Notes under the pieces: generated by a model
Told to the model about the DNA's origin: nothing
The model's input: the letters and a program-made list of their open reading frames with translations, nothing else
Databases searched by the model: none
DNA from: Metapseudomonas otitidis
GTDB taxonomy: Bacteria; Pseudomonadota; Gammaproteobacteria; Pseudomonadales; Pseudomonadaceae
NCBI RefSeq assembly: GCF_900111835.1
Contig: NZ_FOJP01000009.1
Location: 62,001-126,000, forward strand
Direction: 5' to 3'
DNA: 64,000 nt
Made by a program: the position numbers and the translations under genes
Shown here: positions 15,647-25,298 of the stretch, in pieces
Position numbering within the stretch: the first letter of the stretch is position 1
How the letters are laid out: every line of letters starts with the position of its first letter

Positions 15647-16564
15647 TCAGCGCGTCCAGGGCGCGCGGCGCAGCAGCTCGTCGCAGCGCTCGCGGAGGAA
15701 CTCCCGCAGCAGCTTCACCGGCTTGCCCAGCTGGTCGCGGTGCGCGCACACCAGGTTCAGCGGCGTGGGCTCGCCCCGGTAGCGCTCCAGGGCCAGTTGC
15801 AGGCGCCCGTCGGCCACGTCGCCGGCCACGTCCAGCCAGGACTTGTAGGTCAGCCCGCGCCCGGCCACCGCCCAGCGCCGCACCACGTCGGCGTCGTCGC
15901 AGAGGCGGTCGCCCGCCACGCTGACCAGGTGGGTGCGGCGCCCGTCCTCGAAGCTCCAGCGGTCGTGGGCGCGGCCGCCCAGCAGGTAGAGCAGGCAGGT
16001 GTGCCCGGTCAGGTCCTCGGGCTGGGCCGGGCGGCCGTGGCGGGCAAAGTATTCGGGGGCGGCGCAGAGCACCCGGCGGTTGTCCGGGGCGATGGGCAGC
16101 GCGACGAGGCTGGAGTCCTCCGGCTCGCCGTAGCGCAGGGCGATGTCCACCGGCTGGCGGAACAGGTCGGCGGTGCGGTCGCTCAGGTACAACCGCAGGG
16201 CCAGGCGCGGGTGCTCGGCCTGGAAGGCGTCGAGCCAGGGCAGCAGCACGTTGCGGCCGAAGTCCGAGGGTGCCGACAGCTGCAGGGTGCCGCTGATGCC
16301 CTCGCGGCCGCCGGCCAGCTGCCGCCGGCCCTCCTCCAGGCTGCGCAGCGCCTCGCGGGCGTGGACCAGGAACTGCTCGCCCTCCGGGGTCAGGCGCAGG
16401 CTGCGGGTGGAGCGGATCAGCAGGCGCGTCTCCAGCTTGGCCTCCAGGCGCTTCAGGGCGGCGCTGGCCACGGCCGGGGAGATGTCCAGCTCGCGGGCCG
16501 CAGCGGAGAGGCTGCCCCGGTCGGCAGTGCAGACGAACAGGCTGAGGTCGTCGAGGCGCAGCAT
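15647..16564 (-). CDS. LysR-family transcriptional regulator
   Basis: 305 residues. The HTH is at about 4-62 (DLSLFVCTADRGSLSAAARELDISPAVASAALKRLEAKLETRLLIRSTRSLRLT), with an effector domain from about 90 (SGTLQLSAPSDFGRNVLLPWL). The start at 16564 (MLRLDDL) is preferred over 16612, which would add an atypical basic extension; AAAGGA lies 9 bases upstream. It is divergent from the ABM monooxygenase / quinone-oxidoreductase operon (16660-17982) and probably controls it. A TTTCAAA-N5-TTTGAAA repeat directly precedes its start codon. Confidence 0.9.
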   Translation of the reverse strand: MLRLDDLSLFVCTADRGSLSAAARELDISPAVASAALKRLEAKLETRLLIRSTRSLRLTPEGEQFLVHAREALRSLEEGRRQLAGGREGISGTLQLSAPSDFGRNVLLPWLDAFQAEHPRLALRLYLSDRTADLFRQPVDIALRYGEPEDSSLVALPIAPDNRRVLCAAPEYFARHGRPAQPEDLTGHTCLLYLLGGRAHDRWSFEDGRRTHLVSVAGDRLCDDADVVRRWAVAGRGLTYKSWLDVAGDVADGRLQLALERYRGEPTPLNLVCAHRDQLGKPVKLLREFLRERCDELLRRAPWTR

Positions 16565-16583
16565 TTTCAAAATTCCTTTGAAA
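16565..16583. promoter_or_regulatory. Inverted repeat at the LysR gene start, possible autoregulatory site
   Basis: TTTCAAA (16565-16571), five bases, then TTTGAAA (16577-16583) is a perfect dyad immediately before the LysR start codon, covering its ribosome-binding site. A second dyad, ATTTC-N10-GAAAT, is at 16603-16622. Both lie in the divergent intergenic region, where LysR proteins usually bind. Confidence 0.4.
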
Positions 16584-16659
16584 GACTGTCGCCTTCTAGC
16601 GGATTTCTCCACGCCGCGAAATAGCCCAACCTATGCGCCATCGTTCCCGGAGAGCCACC

Positions 16660-16953
16660 ATGACCTCGCCCCTGCACCTGATCGCCCACATCGACGCCCA
16701 ACCCGGCCAGGCCGAGGCCGTGGAAGCCGCGCTGCGGGAGCTGGTCGCCGCCAGCCGCAGCGAACCCGGCTGCCTGCAGTACGACCTGCACCGGGACCGC
16801 GCCGACGCCCTGCGCTTCGTCATGCTGGAGACCTGGCGCGACGACGCCGCACTCGCTGCGCACCAGGCCACCGCCCACTACCGACACTTCGGCGATGCCC
16901 ATGGCAGCCGCCTCAAGGGCGTCACCCTCACCCTTCTCGAACACCTCGCCTGA
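16660..16953 (+). CDS. Antibiotic biosynthesis monooxygenase (ABM)-type protein
   Basis: 97 residues forming one ABM ferredoxin-like domain: LHLIAHIDAQPGQAEAVEAALRELVAASRSEPGCLQYDLHRD, then FVMLETWRDDAALAAHQAT. Relatives include quinol monooxygenase YgiN and haem- or flavin-independent oxygenases acting on quinones, and many members have unknown roles. GGAGA lies upstream of ATG 16660. It is the first gene of an operon with a zinc-type quinone oxidoreductase 15 bp downstream, a pairing that suggests quinone or electrophile metabolism. The divergent LysR gene is the likely regulator. Confidence 0.83.
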   Translation: MTSPLHLIAHIDAQPGQAEAVEAALRELVAASRSEPGCLQYDLHRDRADALRFVMLETWRDDAALAAHQATAHYRHFGDAHGSRLKGVTLTLLEHLA

Positions 16954-16968
16954 ACCCAGGAGCCCCCG

Positions 16969-17982
16969 ATGAAAGCCGTTGCCTATTTCCAGAACCTGCC
17001 CATCGACCACCCCGACGCCCTGCAGGACATCGACCTGCCCGAGCCGACCCCGGGCCCGCGCGACCTGCTGGTGGAGGTCCGCGCCATTTCGGTGAACCCG
17101 GTGGACACCAAGATCCGCCGCAACGCCGCCCCCGAGAACGGCCAGCCCCGCGTGCTGGGCTGGGACGTCTCCGGCGTGGTGAAGGCGGTGGGCCAGGACG
17201 TCAGCCTGTTCCAGCCCGGTGACGAGGTGTTCTACGCCGGCGCCCTGACCCGCCCCGGTGGCAACGCCGAGCTGCACCTGGTGGACGAGCGCATCGTCGG
17301 CAAGCGCCCGCAGAGCCTGGACTTCGCCAAGTCCGCCGCCCTGCCGCTGACCGCCATCACCGCCTGGGAGCTGCTGTTCGACCGCCTCGGCATCGCCGAG
17401 GGCCAGGCTGACCAGGGCCAGAGCCTGCTGGTGGTCGGCGCGGCCGGTGGCGTCGGTTCCATCCTCGTGCAGCTGGCTCGCCGGCTCACCGGGCTGACGG
17501 TCATCGGCACCGCCTCGCGCCCGGAAACCCAGGCGTGGGTCCGCGAGCTGGGCGCCCACCACGTCATCGACCACAGCCAGCCGCTGGCGGCCGAACTCAA
17601 GCGCATCGGCCTCGACAGCGTCACCCACGTCGCCAGCCTGACCCAGACCGACCAGCACTTGGAGCAACTGGTGGAAGCCCTGGCGCCCCAGGGCAAGCTG
17701 GCGCTGATCGACGACCCGGCCGGCCTCGATGTGCTCAAGCTCAAGCGCAAGAGCATCTCGCTGCACTGGGAGTTCATGTACACCCGCTCGATGTTCGAGA
17801 CCGCCGACATGATCGAGCAGCACAAGCTGCTGAACCGCGTCAGCGAGCTGATCGACCAGGGCGTGCTGAAGACCACCTTCGGCGAGCACTACGGGCGCAT
17901 CGAGGCGGCCAACCTCAAGCGCGCCCACGCCCTGCTGGAGAGCGGCAAGGCCAAGGGCAAGATCGTGCTCGAAGGCTTCTGA
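16969..17982 (+). CDS. Zinc-type alcohol dehydrogenase-like / quinone oxidoreductase
   Basis: 337 residues of the medium-chain dehydrogenase family. The N-terminal catalytic half has VEVRAISVNPVDTKIRR and VLGWDVSGVVKAVG. The cofactor site is LLVVGAAGGVGSILVQLARRLTG at about residues 156-178. The catalytic zinc cysteines of classic alcohol dehydrogenases are absent, as in quinone oxidoreductase / YogA-like members, so NADPH-dependent reduction of quinones or enones is likely. It is the second gene of the LysR-linked operon. Confidence 0.86.
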   Translation: MKAVAYFQNLPIDHPDALQDIDLPEPTPGPRDLLVEVRAISVNPVDTKIRRNAAPENGQPRVLGWDVSGVVKAVGQDVSLFQPGDEVFYAGALTRPGGNAELHLVDERIVGKRPQSLDFAKSAALPLTAITAWELLFDRLGIAEGQADQGQSLLVVGAAGGVGSILVQLARRLTGLTVIGTASRPETQAWVRELGAHHVIDHSQPLAAELKRIGLDSVTHVASLTQTDQHLEQLVEALAPQGKLALIDDPAGLDVLKLKRKSISLHWEFMYTRSMFETADMIEQHKLLNRVSELIDQGVLKTTFGEHYGRIEAANLKRAHALLESGKAKGKIVLEGF

Positions 17983-18137
17983 GGCCGCGCCGGGCACCCT
18001 GTCACCGGGGTGCCCGTCGGTCGCCTCGATGGGCAATGGCCCGACCGCCAGTCGGGCCATTGACCGATGTCATTTCCGGGCCATCTCCGCGCTCTACACT
18101 GGGTGCTCGAATTTTTCGAACCAGGGAGGTGACCACC

Positions 18138-18317
18138 ATGAAAGTGCTCGTCCGTCCTACCCGTACCGCCCAGGGCCCCAGCTGGCAGGTGTGCATCGAT
18201 CAGCACGCCGTCAGCTTCCGCACCGAGGCCGAGGCGCAACGCTTCGTCGCCGTGCTGGAGGCCCGCCTCAAGGCGCCCCACGTCCTGCCCGAACAGCCCC
18301 GACGAGCCGTCGGCTGA
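18138..18317 (+). CDS. Small conserved-looking protein of unknown function
   Basis: 59 residues: MKVLVRPTRTAQGPSWQVCIDQ, then SFRTEAEAQRFVAVLEARL and a proline-rich tail. A strong Shine-Dalgarno (GGGAGGTGA) lies upstream of ATG 18138, supporting real translation. The fold looks like a short beta hairpin plus helix, reminiscent of DUF2188-type small proteins, but I cannot assign it. The upstream sequence has a TCGAA-TTT-TTCGA dyad near 18108. It converges on the Bcr/CflA gene 14 bp downstream. Confidence 0.6.
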   Translation: MKVLVRPTRTAQGPSWQVCIDQHAVSFRTEAEAQRFVAVLEARLKAPHVLPEQPRRAVG

Positions 18318-18331
18318 CCCCTGACAGACTG

Positions 18332-19522
18332 CTAGCCCAGCACTGAAGGCTGCCCGCGCGTCCGCCACCAGGTGAAGGTGGACGCGCTCACCGCCCCCGT
18401 TGCGCAGAGCGCGATGACGGTCGCCATGGGCACCGCCGTGCCGTCGTGCAGCACGCCCACCAGTGCCGCGGCACCGGCGGCGACGCTGAACTGCAGGCTG
18501 CCCATCAGCGCCGAGGCGCTGCCGGCATGGCGCCCCTGGCCGGCCATGGCCGAGGCCGACGCGTTGGGGATGATGCAGCCCAGGCAGGCGGTGGCGCAGA
18601 ACAGCGGCACCAGCAGCGGCCACAGCGCCTCGGTGTGGGCGTGGGCCACCACCAGCATCGCCACGGCGAAGCCCAGCAGCACCCAGACCATGCGCCGCAG
18701 CCAGTAGGCCGGGCCGTGGAAGCGCATCAGCCAGGCGTTCACCTGGGCCGCCAGGATGAAGCCCAGCGCGTTGCTGCCGAACAGCCAGCCGTAGTGCTCG
18801 GCCGGCACGCCATAGAGCTGGATGAAGACGAAGGGCGAACCGGCGATGTAGGCGAACATGCCGGCCATGGCCAGCCCGCCGGACAGCGCATAGCCGATGA
18901 ACACCCCGTCCCCCAGCAGGCGCCGGTACTGCCCCAGGGCACCGCGCAACGGCGGGCGCTCGTCACCGTGGGTGAGGGTTTCCGGCAGCCAGGCGCAGAC
19001 CCCGGCCAGCACCAGCGCGCTGAACAAGGTCAACGCGTAGAAGATCGACGGCCAGCCGAAACTCTCCAGCAGCAACCCGCCGCCCAGGGGCGCGAGGATC
19101 GGTGCCAGCCCCATCACCAGCATCAACTGGGAGAACACCTTGGCCGAGGACACCGGGTCGCACAGGTCACGCACCACCGCCCGCGACACCACCATCCCCG
19201 CACAACCACCCAGGGCCTGGATGAAGCGCGCGGTGATCAACCACTCCAGGCTCGGCGCCAGGGCGCAGGCCACCGAGGCCAGGGTGAACAGCGTCACCCC
19301 CGCCAGCAGCGGCGGCCGCCGGCCGAAGCGGTCGGCGATGGGGCCGTAGAGCAGTTGGCCGATGGCCAGGCCGACGAAGTAGGCCGCCAGGCTCAGCTGG
19401 ACATGCTCGACGTCGGTCGCGAACGCCTTGGCCAGGGCCGGGAAGCTGGGCAGGTAGAAATCGATCGCCATGGGGCCGAAGGCACTCAGCGCCCCCAGGA
19501 TCAGCAGGATGCGGAAATTCAT
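18332..19522 (-). CDS. Bcr/CflA-family MFS drug efflux transporter
   Basis: 396 residues with 12 helices. It opens with ILGALSAFGPMAIDFYLPSFPALA, the Bcr/CflA signature with the helix-1 DFYLP motif. LYGPIADRFGRRPPLLAG is MFS motif A, and RFIQALGGCAGMVVSRAVVRDL is the helix 4-5 signature. Family members export bicyclomycin, chloramphenicol-type drugs or small metabolites by proton antiport. It appears to be a single-gene unit. The RND permease gene lies upstream on the same strand across about 100 bp. Confidence 0.88.
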   Translation of the reverse strand: MNFRILLILGALSAFGPMAIDFYLPSFPALAKAFATDVEHVQLSLAAYFVGLAIGQLLYGPIADRFGRRPPLLAGVTLFTLASVACALAPSLEWLITARFIQALGGCAGMVVSRAVVRDLCDPVSSAKVFSQLMLVMGLAPILAPLGGGLLLESFGWPSIFYALTLFSALVLAGVCAWLPETLTHGDERPPLRGALGQYRRLLGDGVFIGYALSGGLAMAGMFAYIAGSPFVFIQLYGVPAEHYGWLFGSNALGFILAAQVNAWLMRFHGPAYWLRRMVWVLLGFAVAMLVVAHAHTEALWPLLVPLFCATACLGCIIPNASASAMAGQGRHAGSASALMGSLQFSVAAGAAALVGVLHDGTAVPMATVIALCATGAVSASTFTWWRTRGQPSVLG

Positions 19523-19623
19523 GGATCACCTGAAAACAGGGCGCCGCCCCGAGGGCGGCGCCGTTGACTGCAAAAGAGACCGTGGAGCGGGCGTGCGGTT
19601 CGATGTCCGGTGGGCGCCGGACG

Positions 19624-22600
19624 TCACTCGGCGGCCGGTGCCTTCTTCTTGCGCCCCAACCTGTCGGCAGCGGATTCCACCAGCAGGTAGAACATCGGGA
19701 TAAGGAAGGTTGCCAGCACCGTGGCCGCTAGCATACCGCCAATCACCCCGGTGCCGATGGAATGTCTGCTCGCCGAGCCCGCACCGCTGCTGATCGCCAG
19801 CGGCACGCAGCCGAGGATGAAGGCCAGGGAGGTCATCACGATGGGCCGGAAGCGCAGGCGCGCCGCCTCCAGGGACGACTCGAAGATGCCCATGCCCTGC
19901 TGCCGGCAAAGCACGGCGAACTCGATGATGAGGATGGCGTTCTTCGCCGCCAGGCCGATCAGCGTCACCAGCCCCACCTGGAAGTACACGTCGTTGGACA
20001 ACCCGCGCAGCCACACCGCGAGGATGGCGCCGAACACCGCGAAGGGCACGGCGGTGACCACCGCGATGGGCAGCGTCCAGCGCTCGTACTGGGCGGCGAG
20101 GATGAGGAACACGATGATCAGCCCGAACAGGAAGGCGGTGCCCCCCGAGCCCTGGGTGGCCAGCTCCTGGTAGGCCGAGCCGACCCAGCCCAGGCTGTAG
20201 TCCTCGCCCAGCACCTCGTCCGCCACCGCCTGCATGGCCGCCAGGGCCTGCCCCGAGCTGTAGCCCGGCGCCGGGCCGCCGAGGATCTTGGCTGCCGGGT
20301 AGACGTTGAAGCGCGCGTAGGAGTCCGGCCCGAGGATGCGCTGCACCCGCACCAGGGACGACAGCGGCACCAGGTCGCCGGAGGCGGAGCGCACGTACAC
20401 CTGGCTGAGGTCCTCGGGCTTGCGGCGGAAGTCCGCCTCGGCCTGCAGGCTCACCTGCCAGGTGCGCCCGTAGAGAGTGAAGTCGTTGACGTAGTAGCTG
20501 CCGAAGGTGGACTGCATGGCCGTGAACACATCGTTCACCGCCACCCCCAGGGCGCGGGCCTTGGTGCGGTCCAGGTCGAGGAAGTACTGCGGCACGTTGG
20601 CGTTGAAGGTGGTGCTCACGCCGGCCAGCTCGGGTCGCTTGGCGGCGGCGGCGACGAACTTGCCGACGATCGCCTGCAGCTGTGCGATGGAGCCGCCGGA
20701 GCGGTCCTGCAGGTAGGCCTCGAAGCCGCCGGTGGTGCTCATGCCGGTGATCGGCGGCGGGTTGAAGGTCATCACCACGCCGTCCTTCTGCCCGGCCCCC
20801 ATGGCCATGAAGGCGCGCGGCAGGTTGCGCGCGTCGAGGTCCGCGGTGGTGCGCTCCTTCCAGTCCTTCAGCGGGATGAACGACACCCCGGCGTTGCTGC
20901 GGGTGCCGAAGGTGAGCACGTCGAAGCCGGCGAAGGTGACCACGTCCTGCACCGCCGGGTGCTTCATCAGCTGCTCGGTGACGGCGCTGGTGACTTCCTC
21001 GGTACGGGTGAGGGAGGCGGCCGGCGGCAGGAAGTAGGCGTTGATCACGTAGCCCTGGTCCTCGTCGGGCACCAGGGAGCCGGGCACCCGGCCGAACAGC
21101 ATGACCATCAGCGCGATCATCCCGCCGAACAGCAGCAAGCCGATGGCACTGCGCTTGAGGAAGAAGCGCACCCCGGCGGCGTAGCCGTCGGTGGCACGGT
21201 CGAAGGCCCGGTTGAACCAGCGGAACGGCGCTGCCGGCTCCTCATGGGTGGGCTTGAGCAGCAGGGCGCAGAGCGCCGGCGAGAGGGTCAGCGCGACGAT
21301 GCCGGAGATCACCACCGACACCGCGATGGTGATCGCGAACTGCTTGTACATCTGCCCCGCCAGGCCACCGAGGAAGCCCACCGGGACGAACACCGCGCAG
21401 AGCACCAGCACGATGGCGATGATCGGCCCGGTCACCTCCTCCATGGCCTTGATCGCCGCCTCGCGCGGGCCGAGCTTCTCGGTGCGCATCACCCGCTCGA
21501 CGTTCTCCAGCACCACGATGGCGTCGTCCACCACGATGCCGATGGCCAGCACCATGCCGAACAGCGTCAGCAGGTTGATGGAAAAGCCCAGCAGGTACAT
21601 GCCGGCGAAGGTGCCGATCAGCGACACCGGGATGGCCAGCACCGGGATCAGCGTGGCGCGCCAGTTCTGCAGGAACAGGTAGACCACCAGCATCACCAGC
21701 ACCAGGGCCTCGACGAAGGTGTGGATCACCTCCTCGATGGAGACCTTGACGAACTTGGTGGTGTCGTAGGGGATCTTGTAGTCGATGCCCTGGGGGAAGC
21801 GCTTGGCCAGCCGGTCCATGGTCTGGCGCACGGCCTCGGCGGTGTCCAGGGCGTTGGCGCCGGGCTGCAGGTAGATGCCGAAGGCAGCGTTCTGCTGGCC
21901 GTTCAGCGAGGTCATCAGCGAGTAGTCCTGGGCCCCCAGCTCGACCCGCGCCACGTCCTTGAGCAGCAGGCTGGCGCCGGTGGCGTCGGTGCGCAGGATG
22001 ACGCTCTCGAACTCCTTCGGGTCGGTGAAGCGGCCCTGGGTGGTGACGGTGTAGGTGAAGTCCTGGGGCTGGTTGAGCGGCTGCTTGCCGAAGCTGCCGG
22101 CGGCGAACTGGGAGTTCTGCTCCTGGATCGCCTTGACCACGTCGGTGGGCGTCAGGTTGTACTGGGCCAGCTTGTCCGGCCGCAGCCAGATGCGCATGGA
22201 GTAGTTCTTCGAGCCGAACTGGCTGGCATCACCGACGCCGGGGATGCGCTTGAGCTCGTCGATCACGTTGATCAGCGCGTAGTTGCTGATGTAGATCGGG
22301 TCGCGGGAATTGTCCGGGGAGAACAGCGTCACCACCTGGAGGATGTCGGAGGACTTCTTCTCCACCTTCACGCCCTGCCGGCGCACCTCCTCGGGCAGCT
22401 TCGCCAGCGCCGCCTGGACCTTGTTGTTGACGTCGATGGTGGCCTGGTCCGGGTCGGTGCCCACCTGGAAGTACACGGTCAGGCTCATGGCGCCGTTGCT
22501 GTCGGAGTTGGACAGCTGGTAGATCATCCCCTGCACGCCGTTGATGCCCTGCTCCAGCGGCGCAGCCACCGTCTCGGCGATCACCTGGGAGCTGGCGCCG

Positions 22601-22752
22601 GGGTAGCTGGCGGTCACCGCCACCTGCGGCGGGAGGATCTCCGGGTACTGGGCGATGGGCAGCGCGCGCATGGCGGCCAGGCCGCCGAGCATGATGACGA
22701 TGGAGATGACCGCGGCGAACACCGGCCGGTCGATGAAGAATCGCGAGATCAC
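19624..22752 (-). CDS. RND multidrug efflux pump, inner-membrane permease (HAE1)
   Basis: 1042 residues, the standard length for AcrB/MexB-type pumps. It begins [20 protein letters not shown]. The proton-relay aspartate pair is in [20 protein letters not shown]1 signatures include [24 protein letters not shown] and [20 protein letters not shown]. The GTG start at 22752 has GAGGAGG 9 bases upstream. It follows the adaptor gene by 12 bp in one operon. It is clearly a drug-pump permease rather than a metal pump, but which Mex system it corresponds to cannot be decided here. No outer-membrane channel gene is adjacent. Confidence 0.93.
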   Translation of the reverse strand: MISRFFIDRPVFAAVISIVIMLGGLAAMRALPIAQYPEILPPQVAVTASYPGASSQVIAETVAAPLEQGINGVQGMIYQLSNSDSNGAMSLTVYFQVGTDPDQATIDVNNKVQAALAKLPEEVRRQGVKVEKKSSDILQVVTLFSPDNSRDPIYISNYALINVIDELKRIPGVGDASQFGSKNYSMRIWLRPDKLAQYNLTPTDVVKAIQEQNSQFAAGSFGKQPLNQPQDFTYTVTTQGRFTDPKEFESVILRTDATGASLLLKDVARVELGAQDYSLMTSLNGQQNAAFGIYLQPGANALDTAEAVRQTMDRLAKRFPQGIDYKIPYDTTKFVKVSIEEVIHTFVEALVLVMLVVYLFLQNWRATLIPVLAIPVSLIGTFAGMYLLGFSINLLTLFGMVLAIGIVVDDAIVVLENVERVMRTEKLGPREAAIKAMEEVTGPIIAIVLVLCAVFVPVGFLGGLAGQMYKQFAITIAVSVVISGIVALTLSPALCALLLKPTHEEPAAPFRWFNRAFDRATDGYAAGVRFFLKRSAIGLLLFGGMIALMVMLFGRVPGSLVPDEDQGYVINAYFLPPAASLTRTEEVTSAVTEQLMKHPAVQDVVTFAGFDVLTFGTRSNAGVSFIPLKDWKERTTADLDARNLPRAFMAMGAGQKDGVVMTFNPPPITGMSTTGGFEAYLQDRSGGSIAQLQAIVGKFVAAAAKRPELAGVSTTFNANVPQYFLDLDRTKARALGVAVNDVFTAMQSTFGSYYVNDFTLYGRTWQVSLQAEADFRRKPEDLSQVYVRSASGDLVPLSSLVRVQRILGPDSYARFNVYPAAKILGGPAPGYSSGQALAAMQAVADEVLGEDYSLGWVGSAYQELATQGSGGTAFLFGLIIVFLILAAQYERWTLPIAVVTAVPFAVFGAILAVWLRGLSNDVYFQVGLVTLIGLAAKNAILIIEFAVLCRQQGMGIFESSLEAARLRFRPIVMTSLAFILGCVPLAISSGAGSASRHSIGTGVIGGMLAATVLATFLIPMFYLLVESAADRLGRKKKAPAAE

Positions 22753-22764
22753 GGCGCGCCCTCC

Positions 22765-23937
22765 TCAGGACTGCTTCGGCGGGGTGCCGTCGGCGGGGGC
22801 TTCCACCGCCTTCACCGGCGCGTCCGGGCGTACCCGGGGCAGGCCCTCGACGATCACCCGGTCCCCGGCGGAGACGCCGGAGAGGATCACCCAGCGGCCC
22901 TCGGTGGTGTCGCCGGTCTTCACCTCGCGCATGCGCGCCACGCCGTCCTTGTCCACCACGAACACGAAGGTGCCGCGCGGTCCCTGGGACAGCGCGCGCT
23001 CCGGCACGGTGATGGTGCCGGGGCGGGTGATCCCCTTGATCAGCACCCGCACGAACTGGCCCGGCAGCAGCTTCTGCTCGGGGTTGGGCACCACCGCGCG
23101 GGCGCTGACGGTGCCGGTGCCGGTGTTGACGAAGCTGTCGGTGAAGTCCACCCGGCCCTCCAGCGGGTAGGTGGAGCTGTCGCCGAACTTCAGCACGGCG
23201 GTCAGCTTGCCGTCGGCCGGCAGGGTCAGGCGGCCGCTCTGCACGCCCTCGCGCAGGCGCTCGGCCTCGGTGTCGGGGTAGCCGAAGTTGACGTACAGCG
23301 GGTCCAGCTGGGTGAGCTGGGTCAGCAGGCTGGAGTTGGGATCGCCGGCCACCACCAGGCTGCCCTCGGAGCGGGTCTCCTTGCTGGTGATGCCGCTGAT
23401 GGGCGCCTTCACCGTGGTGTAGTCGAGGTCGATCTGCTTGGCCTGGACGTTGGCCTCGGCGGCCTGCACGTTGGCCTTGCTCTGCTCGAAGTTGGAGATG
23501 GCGTTGTCCAGCTCGCTCTCGCTGGCGAAGCCTTTCTTCTGCAGCTCGCGCACGCGCTTTAGGTCGCGCTCGGTCTGCCGGTAGCGCGCCTGCTCCTGGG
23601 CCAGCGCGCCCTTGGCGCTGCCCAGGGCGGCCTGGTAGGTGCGCGGGTCGATGCGGAACAGCACCTGGCCCTTCTGCACCCGTGCGCCCTCCTGGTAGGT
23701 GCGCTCCTGGAGGATGCCGCTGACCTGCGCGCGCACCTCCACCTCGCGGTAGCCGGCGGTACGCCCGGCGTACTCCAGCACCAGCGGCAGGGGCCCCTCG
23801 CGCACCGTCTCCACCAGTACCTCGGGCGCCGGTGCGCCCCCTCCGGCGGGAGCGTCCGCTGCGGCCAGGGGGCCGGACAGCAGGCAGGCGACGACCGGCA
23901 GGACGTGGCGCAAGGGCAGGCGGCGAGCGAGCGGCAT
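22765..23937 (-). CDS. RND efflux periplasmic adaptor (membrane fusion protein)
   Basis: 390 residues. A secretion signal is followed by the MFP core: EVEVRAQVSGILQERTYQEGARVQKGQVLFRID (first lipoyl half), an alpha-hairpin from about 95 to 160, then TTVKAPISGITSKE (second lipoyl half) and the beta-barrel. ATG 23937 has GGAG 8 bases upstream and is preferred over 23982. The signal region reads LPVVACLLSGPLAAADA. VVAC could be a short lipobox, though ordinary cleavage after PLAAA is also possible. It is co-transcribed with the permease and divergent from the TetR gene. Confidence 0.9.
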   Translation of the reverse strand: MPLARRLPLRHVLPVVACLLSGPLAAADAPAGGGAPAPEVLVETVREGPLPLVLEYAGRTAGYREVEVRAQVSGILQERTYQEGARVQKGQVLFRIDPRTYQAALGSAKGALAQEQARYRQTERDLKRVRELQKKGFASESELDNAISNFEQSKANVQAAEANVQAKQIDLDYTTVKAPISGITSKETRSEGSLVVAGDPNSSLLTQLTQLDPLYVNFGYPDTEAERLREGVQSGRLTLPADGKLTAVLKFGDSSTYPLEGRVDFTDSFVNTGTGTVSARAVVPNPEQKLLPGQFVRVLIKGITRPGTITVPERALSQGPRGTFVFVVDKDGVARMREVKTGDTTEGRWVILSGVSAGDRVIVEGLPRVRPDAPVKAVEAPADGTPPKQS

Positions 23938-23951
23938 GGCGATTCTCCACG

Positions 23952-23980
23952 GCCATTCCTGCCAGGACGGGTGGAATGGC
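23952..23980. promoter_or_regulatory. Inverted repeat between adaptor and TetR genes
   Basis: GCCATTCC (23952-23959) and GGAATGGC (23973-23980) form a perfect 8-bp dyad separated by 13 bases, within the divergent region. It is a candidate TetR operator for the pump operon, or a hairpin in the adaptor mRNA leader. Confidence 0.35.
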
Positions 23981-24089
23981 ATTTCGATTGAGAGGACGAA
24001 AAGAGGGGAAGCCGAAGCGCCGGGGCGGCAGCAATGTCGCTAGAATCCGACTCCCGAGAAGAAGCCTAGACACTATTCACCTGACTGCT

Positions 24090-24731
24090 ATGCGCAGAAC
24101 CAAAGAAGAAGCGGAGAAAACCCGCGCCGACATCCTGGCCGCCGCCGAGCTGCTGTTCCTCGAGAACGGCGTGGCCCATACCTCCCTGGAACAGATCGCC
24201 CGGGCTGCGGGCGTGACCCGGGGCGCCGTCTACTGGCACTTCCAGAACAAGGCCCACCTGTTCCACGAGATGCTCAACCAGGTGCGCCTGCCCCCGGAGC
24301 AGATGACCGAACGCCTCTGCGGCTACAGCGGCCGCGACGCGCTGCTGTCGCTGCGCAACCTGTCCATCGAGGCGATCACCTCACTGGCGGTGGACGCCCA
24401 GCGCAAGCGCATCTTCACCATCCTCCTGCACCGCTGCGAGTTCACCAAGGAACTGCGCGAGGCGGAGGACCGCCACAACGCCTTCGTCAACCAGTTCATC
24501 GACCTGTGCGAGGCACTGTTCGCCCTGCCCGGCTGCGTCGAACGCCTGCACCCGGGGCTCACCCCGCGCCTGGCCTCGCGCGGGCTGCATGCGCAGATCC
24601 TCGGCCTGTTCACCGACTGGACCCGCGACATCTCCCTGTTCGACCCGCAGCAGGACACCGCGCCGCTGCTGGACGCGGTGTTCCGTGGGCTGATCCGTGA
24701 CTGGGATGAGGTGCTGCGCAGCGCGTCCTAG
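24090..24731 (+). CDS. TetR/AcrR-family repressor of the RND pump
   Basis: 213 residues. The HTH is at about 10-60: TRADILAAAELLFLENGVAHTSLEQIARAAGVTRGAVYWHFQNKAHLF, the AcrR/TtgR-type pattern found in local regulators of RND pumps. The ligand-binding half has HRCEFTKELREAEDRHNAFVNQFIDLCEALF, also like AcrR/TtgR. It is divergent from the adaptor-permease operon, so drug-responsive repression of the pump is the expected role. The stop codon is 5 bp from the end of the convergent small HTH-like gene. Confidence 0.9.
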   Translation: MRRTKEEAEKTRADILAAAELLFLENGVAHTSLEQIARAAGVTRGAVYWHFQNKAHLFHEMLNQVRLPPEQMTERLCGYSGRDALLSLRNLSIEAITSLAVDAQRKRIFTILLHRCEFTKELREAEDRHNAFVNQFIDLCEALFALPGCVERLHPGLTPRLASRGLHAQILGLFTDWTRDISLFDPQQDTAPLLDAVFRGLIRDWDEVLRSAS

Positions 24732-24736
24732 CGCCG

Positions 24737-24985
24737 TCACGGCTGGGGGGAGGATGCCTCCAGCGGGCTCGTCTGCCCGGCTTCAGGCACCGTTTCGCCG
24801 CTGATCAGCCAGAACGCGTAGTGCGGATACAGGCGCACCAGCACGGCCAGTTCCTCCGTGCCCATGCGGATGGCGCCCTTGCTGATGTTCTTCCAGCGCT
24901 CGTGGTTGGTCTCGCCTAGCTGGCTGAGCCTCTTCGGCCCAGCCAGGTGGAGGAGGTAGAGCGCTCTGTTTCTGATTTCGTCCAT
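24737..24985 (-). CDS. Small HTH-like protein B2 (paralogue of A2)
   Basis: 82 residues starting at ATG 24985 (MDEIRNRALYLL); longer in-frame starts would run into the upstream paralogue. It contains AGPKRLSQLGETNHERWKNISKGAIR, then LVRLYPHYAFWLISGE and PEAGQTSP. It pairs with the A2 protein at 248-505. It is last of three related genes on the minus strand, 25 bp after B1. No strong ribosome-binding site is seen, suggesting coupling to B1. Function unknown; a small DNA-binding protein is inferred from the helix pattern. Confidence 0.65.
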   Translation of the reverse strand: MDEIRNRALYLLHLAGPKRLSQLGETNHERWKNISKGAIRMGTEELAVLVRLYPHYAFWLISGETVPEAGQTSPLEASSPQP

Positions 24986-25010
24986 GTTTTCAAACGAATC
25001 TCTGGCGCCG

Positions 25011-25277
25011 TCAGGACTGGGAGGAGAATGCGTCCGTACATGCGTCGTCATGGGCCGGGCTCGTCTGCCCGGCTTCCGGAGCGACCGTCCCGGTCGCCAG
25101 CCATAGGCCATAGCGGGGGTACAGCCTGACCAGCACCTCCAGTTCCTCGGTGCTCATCCGAACCTTTCGATGACGGAGGTTCTTCCAGCGGCTGTAGTTG
25201 ATCTCGGATGCTCGGACCAGATGGTCCAGGCCGGTCTTGTAGATCAGGGCTATTGCCCTTTCCTGAATGGATTCCAT
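25011..25277 (-). CDS. Small HTH-like protein B1 (paralogue of A1)
   Basis: 88 residues from ATG 25277, with GGGGTGA upstream. It contains ERAIALIYKTGLDHLVRASE, YSRWKNLRHRKVRMSTEEL, then LVRLYPRYGLWLATGT and PEAGQTSP. GLDxLVR marks it as the counterpart of A1 at the left edge of the window. B1 followed by B2 therefore repeats the A1-A2 order. A partial copy of the structured repeat lies just upstream (25299-25346), between B1 and B0. Function unknown. Confidence 0.65.
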   Translation of the reverse strand: MESIQERAIALIYKTGLDHLVRASEINYSRWKNLRHRKVRMSTEELEVLVRLYPRYGLWLATGTVAPEAGQTSPAHDDACTDAFSSQS

Positions 25278-25298
25278 TTCTCAGTCACCCCAGAAGGG

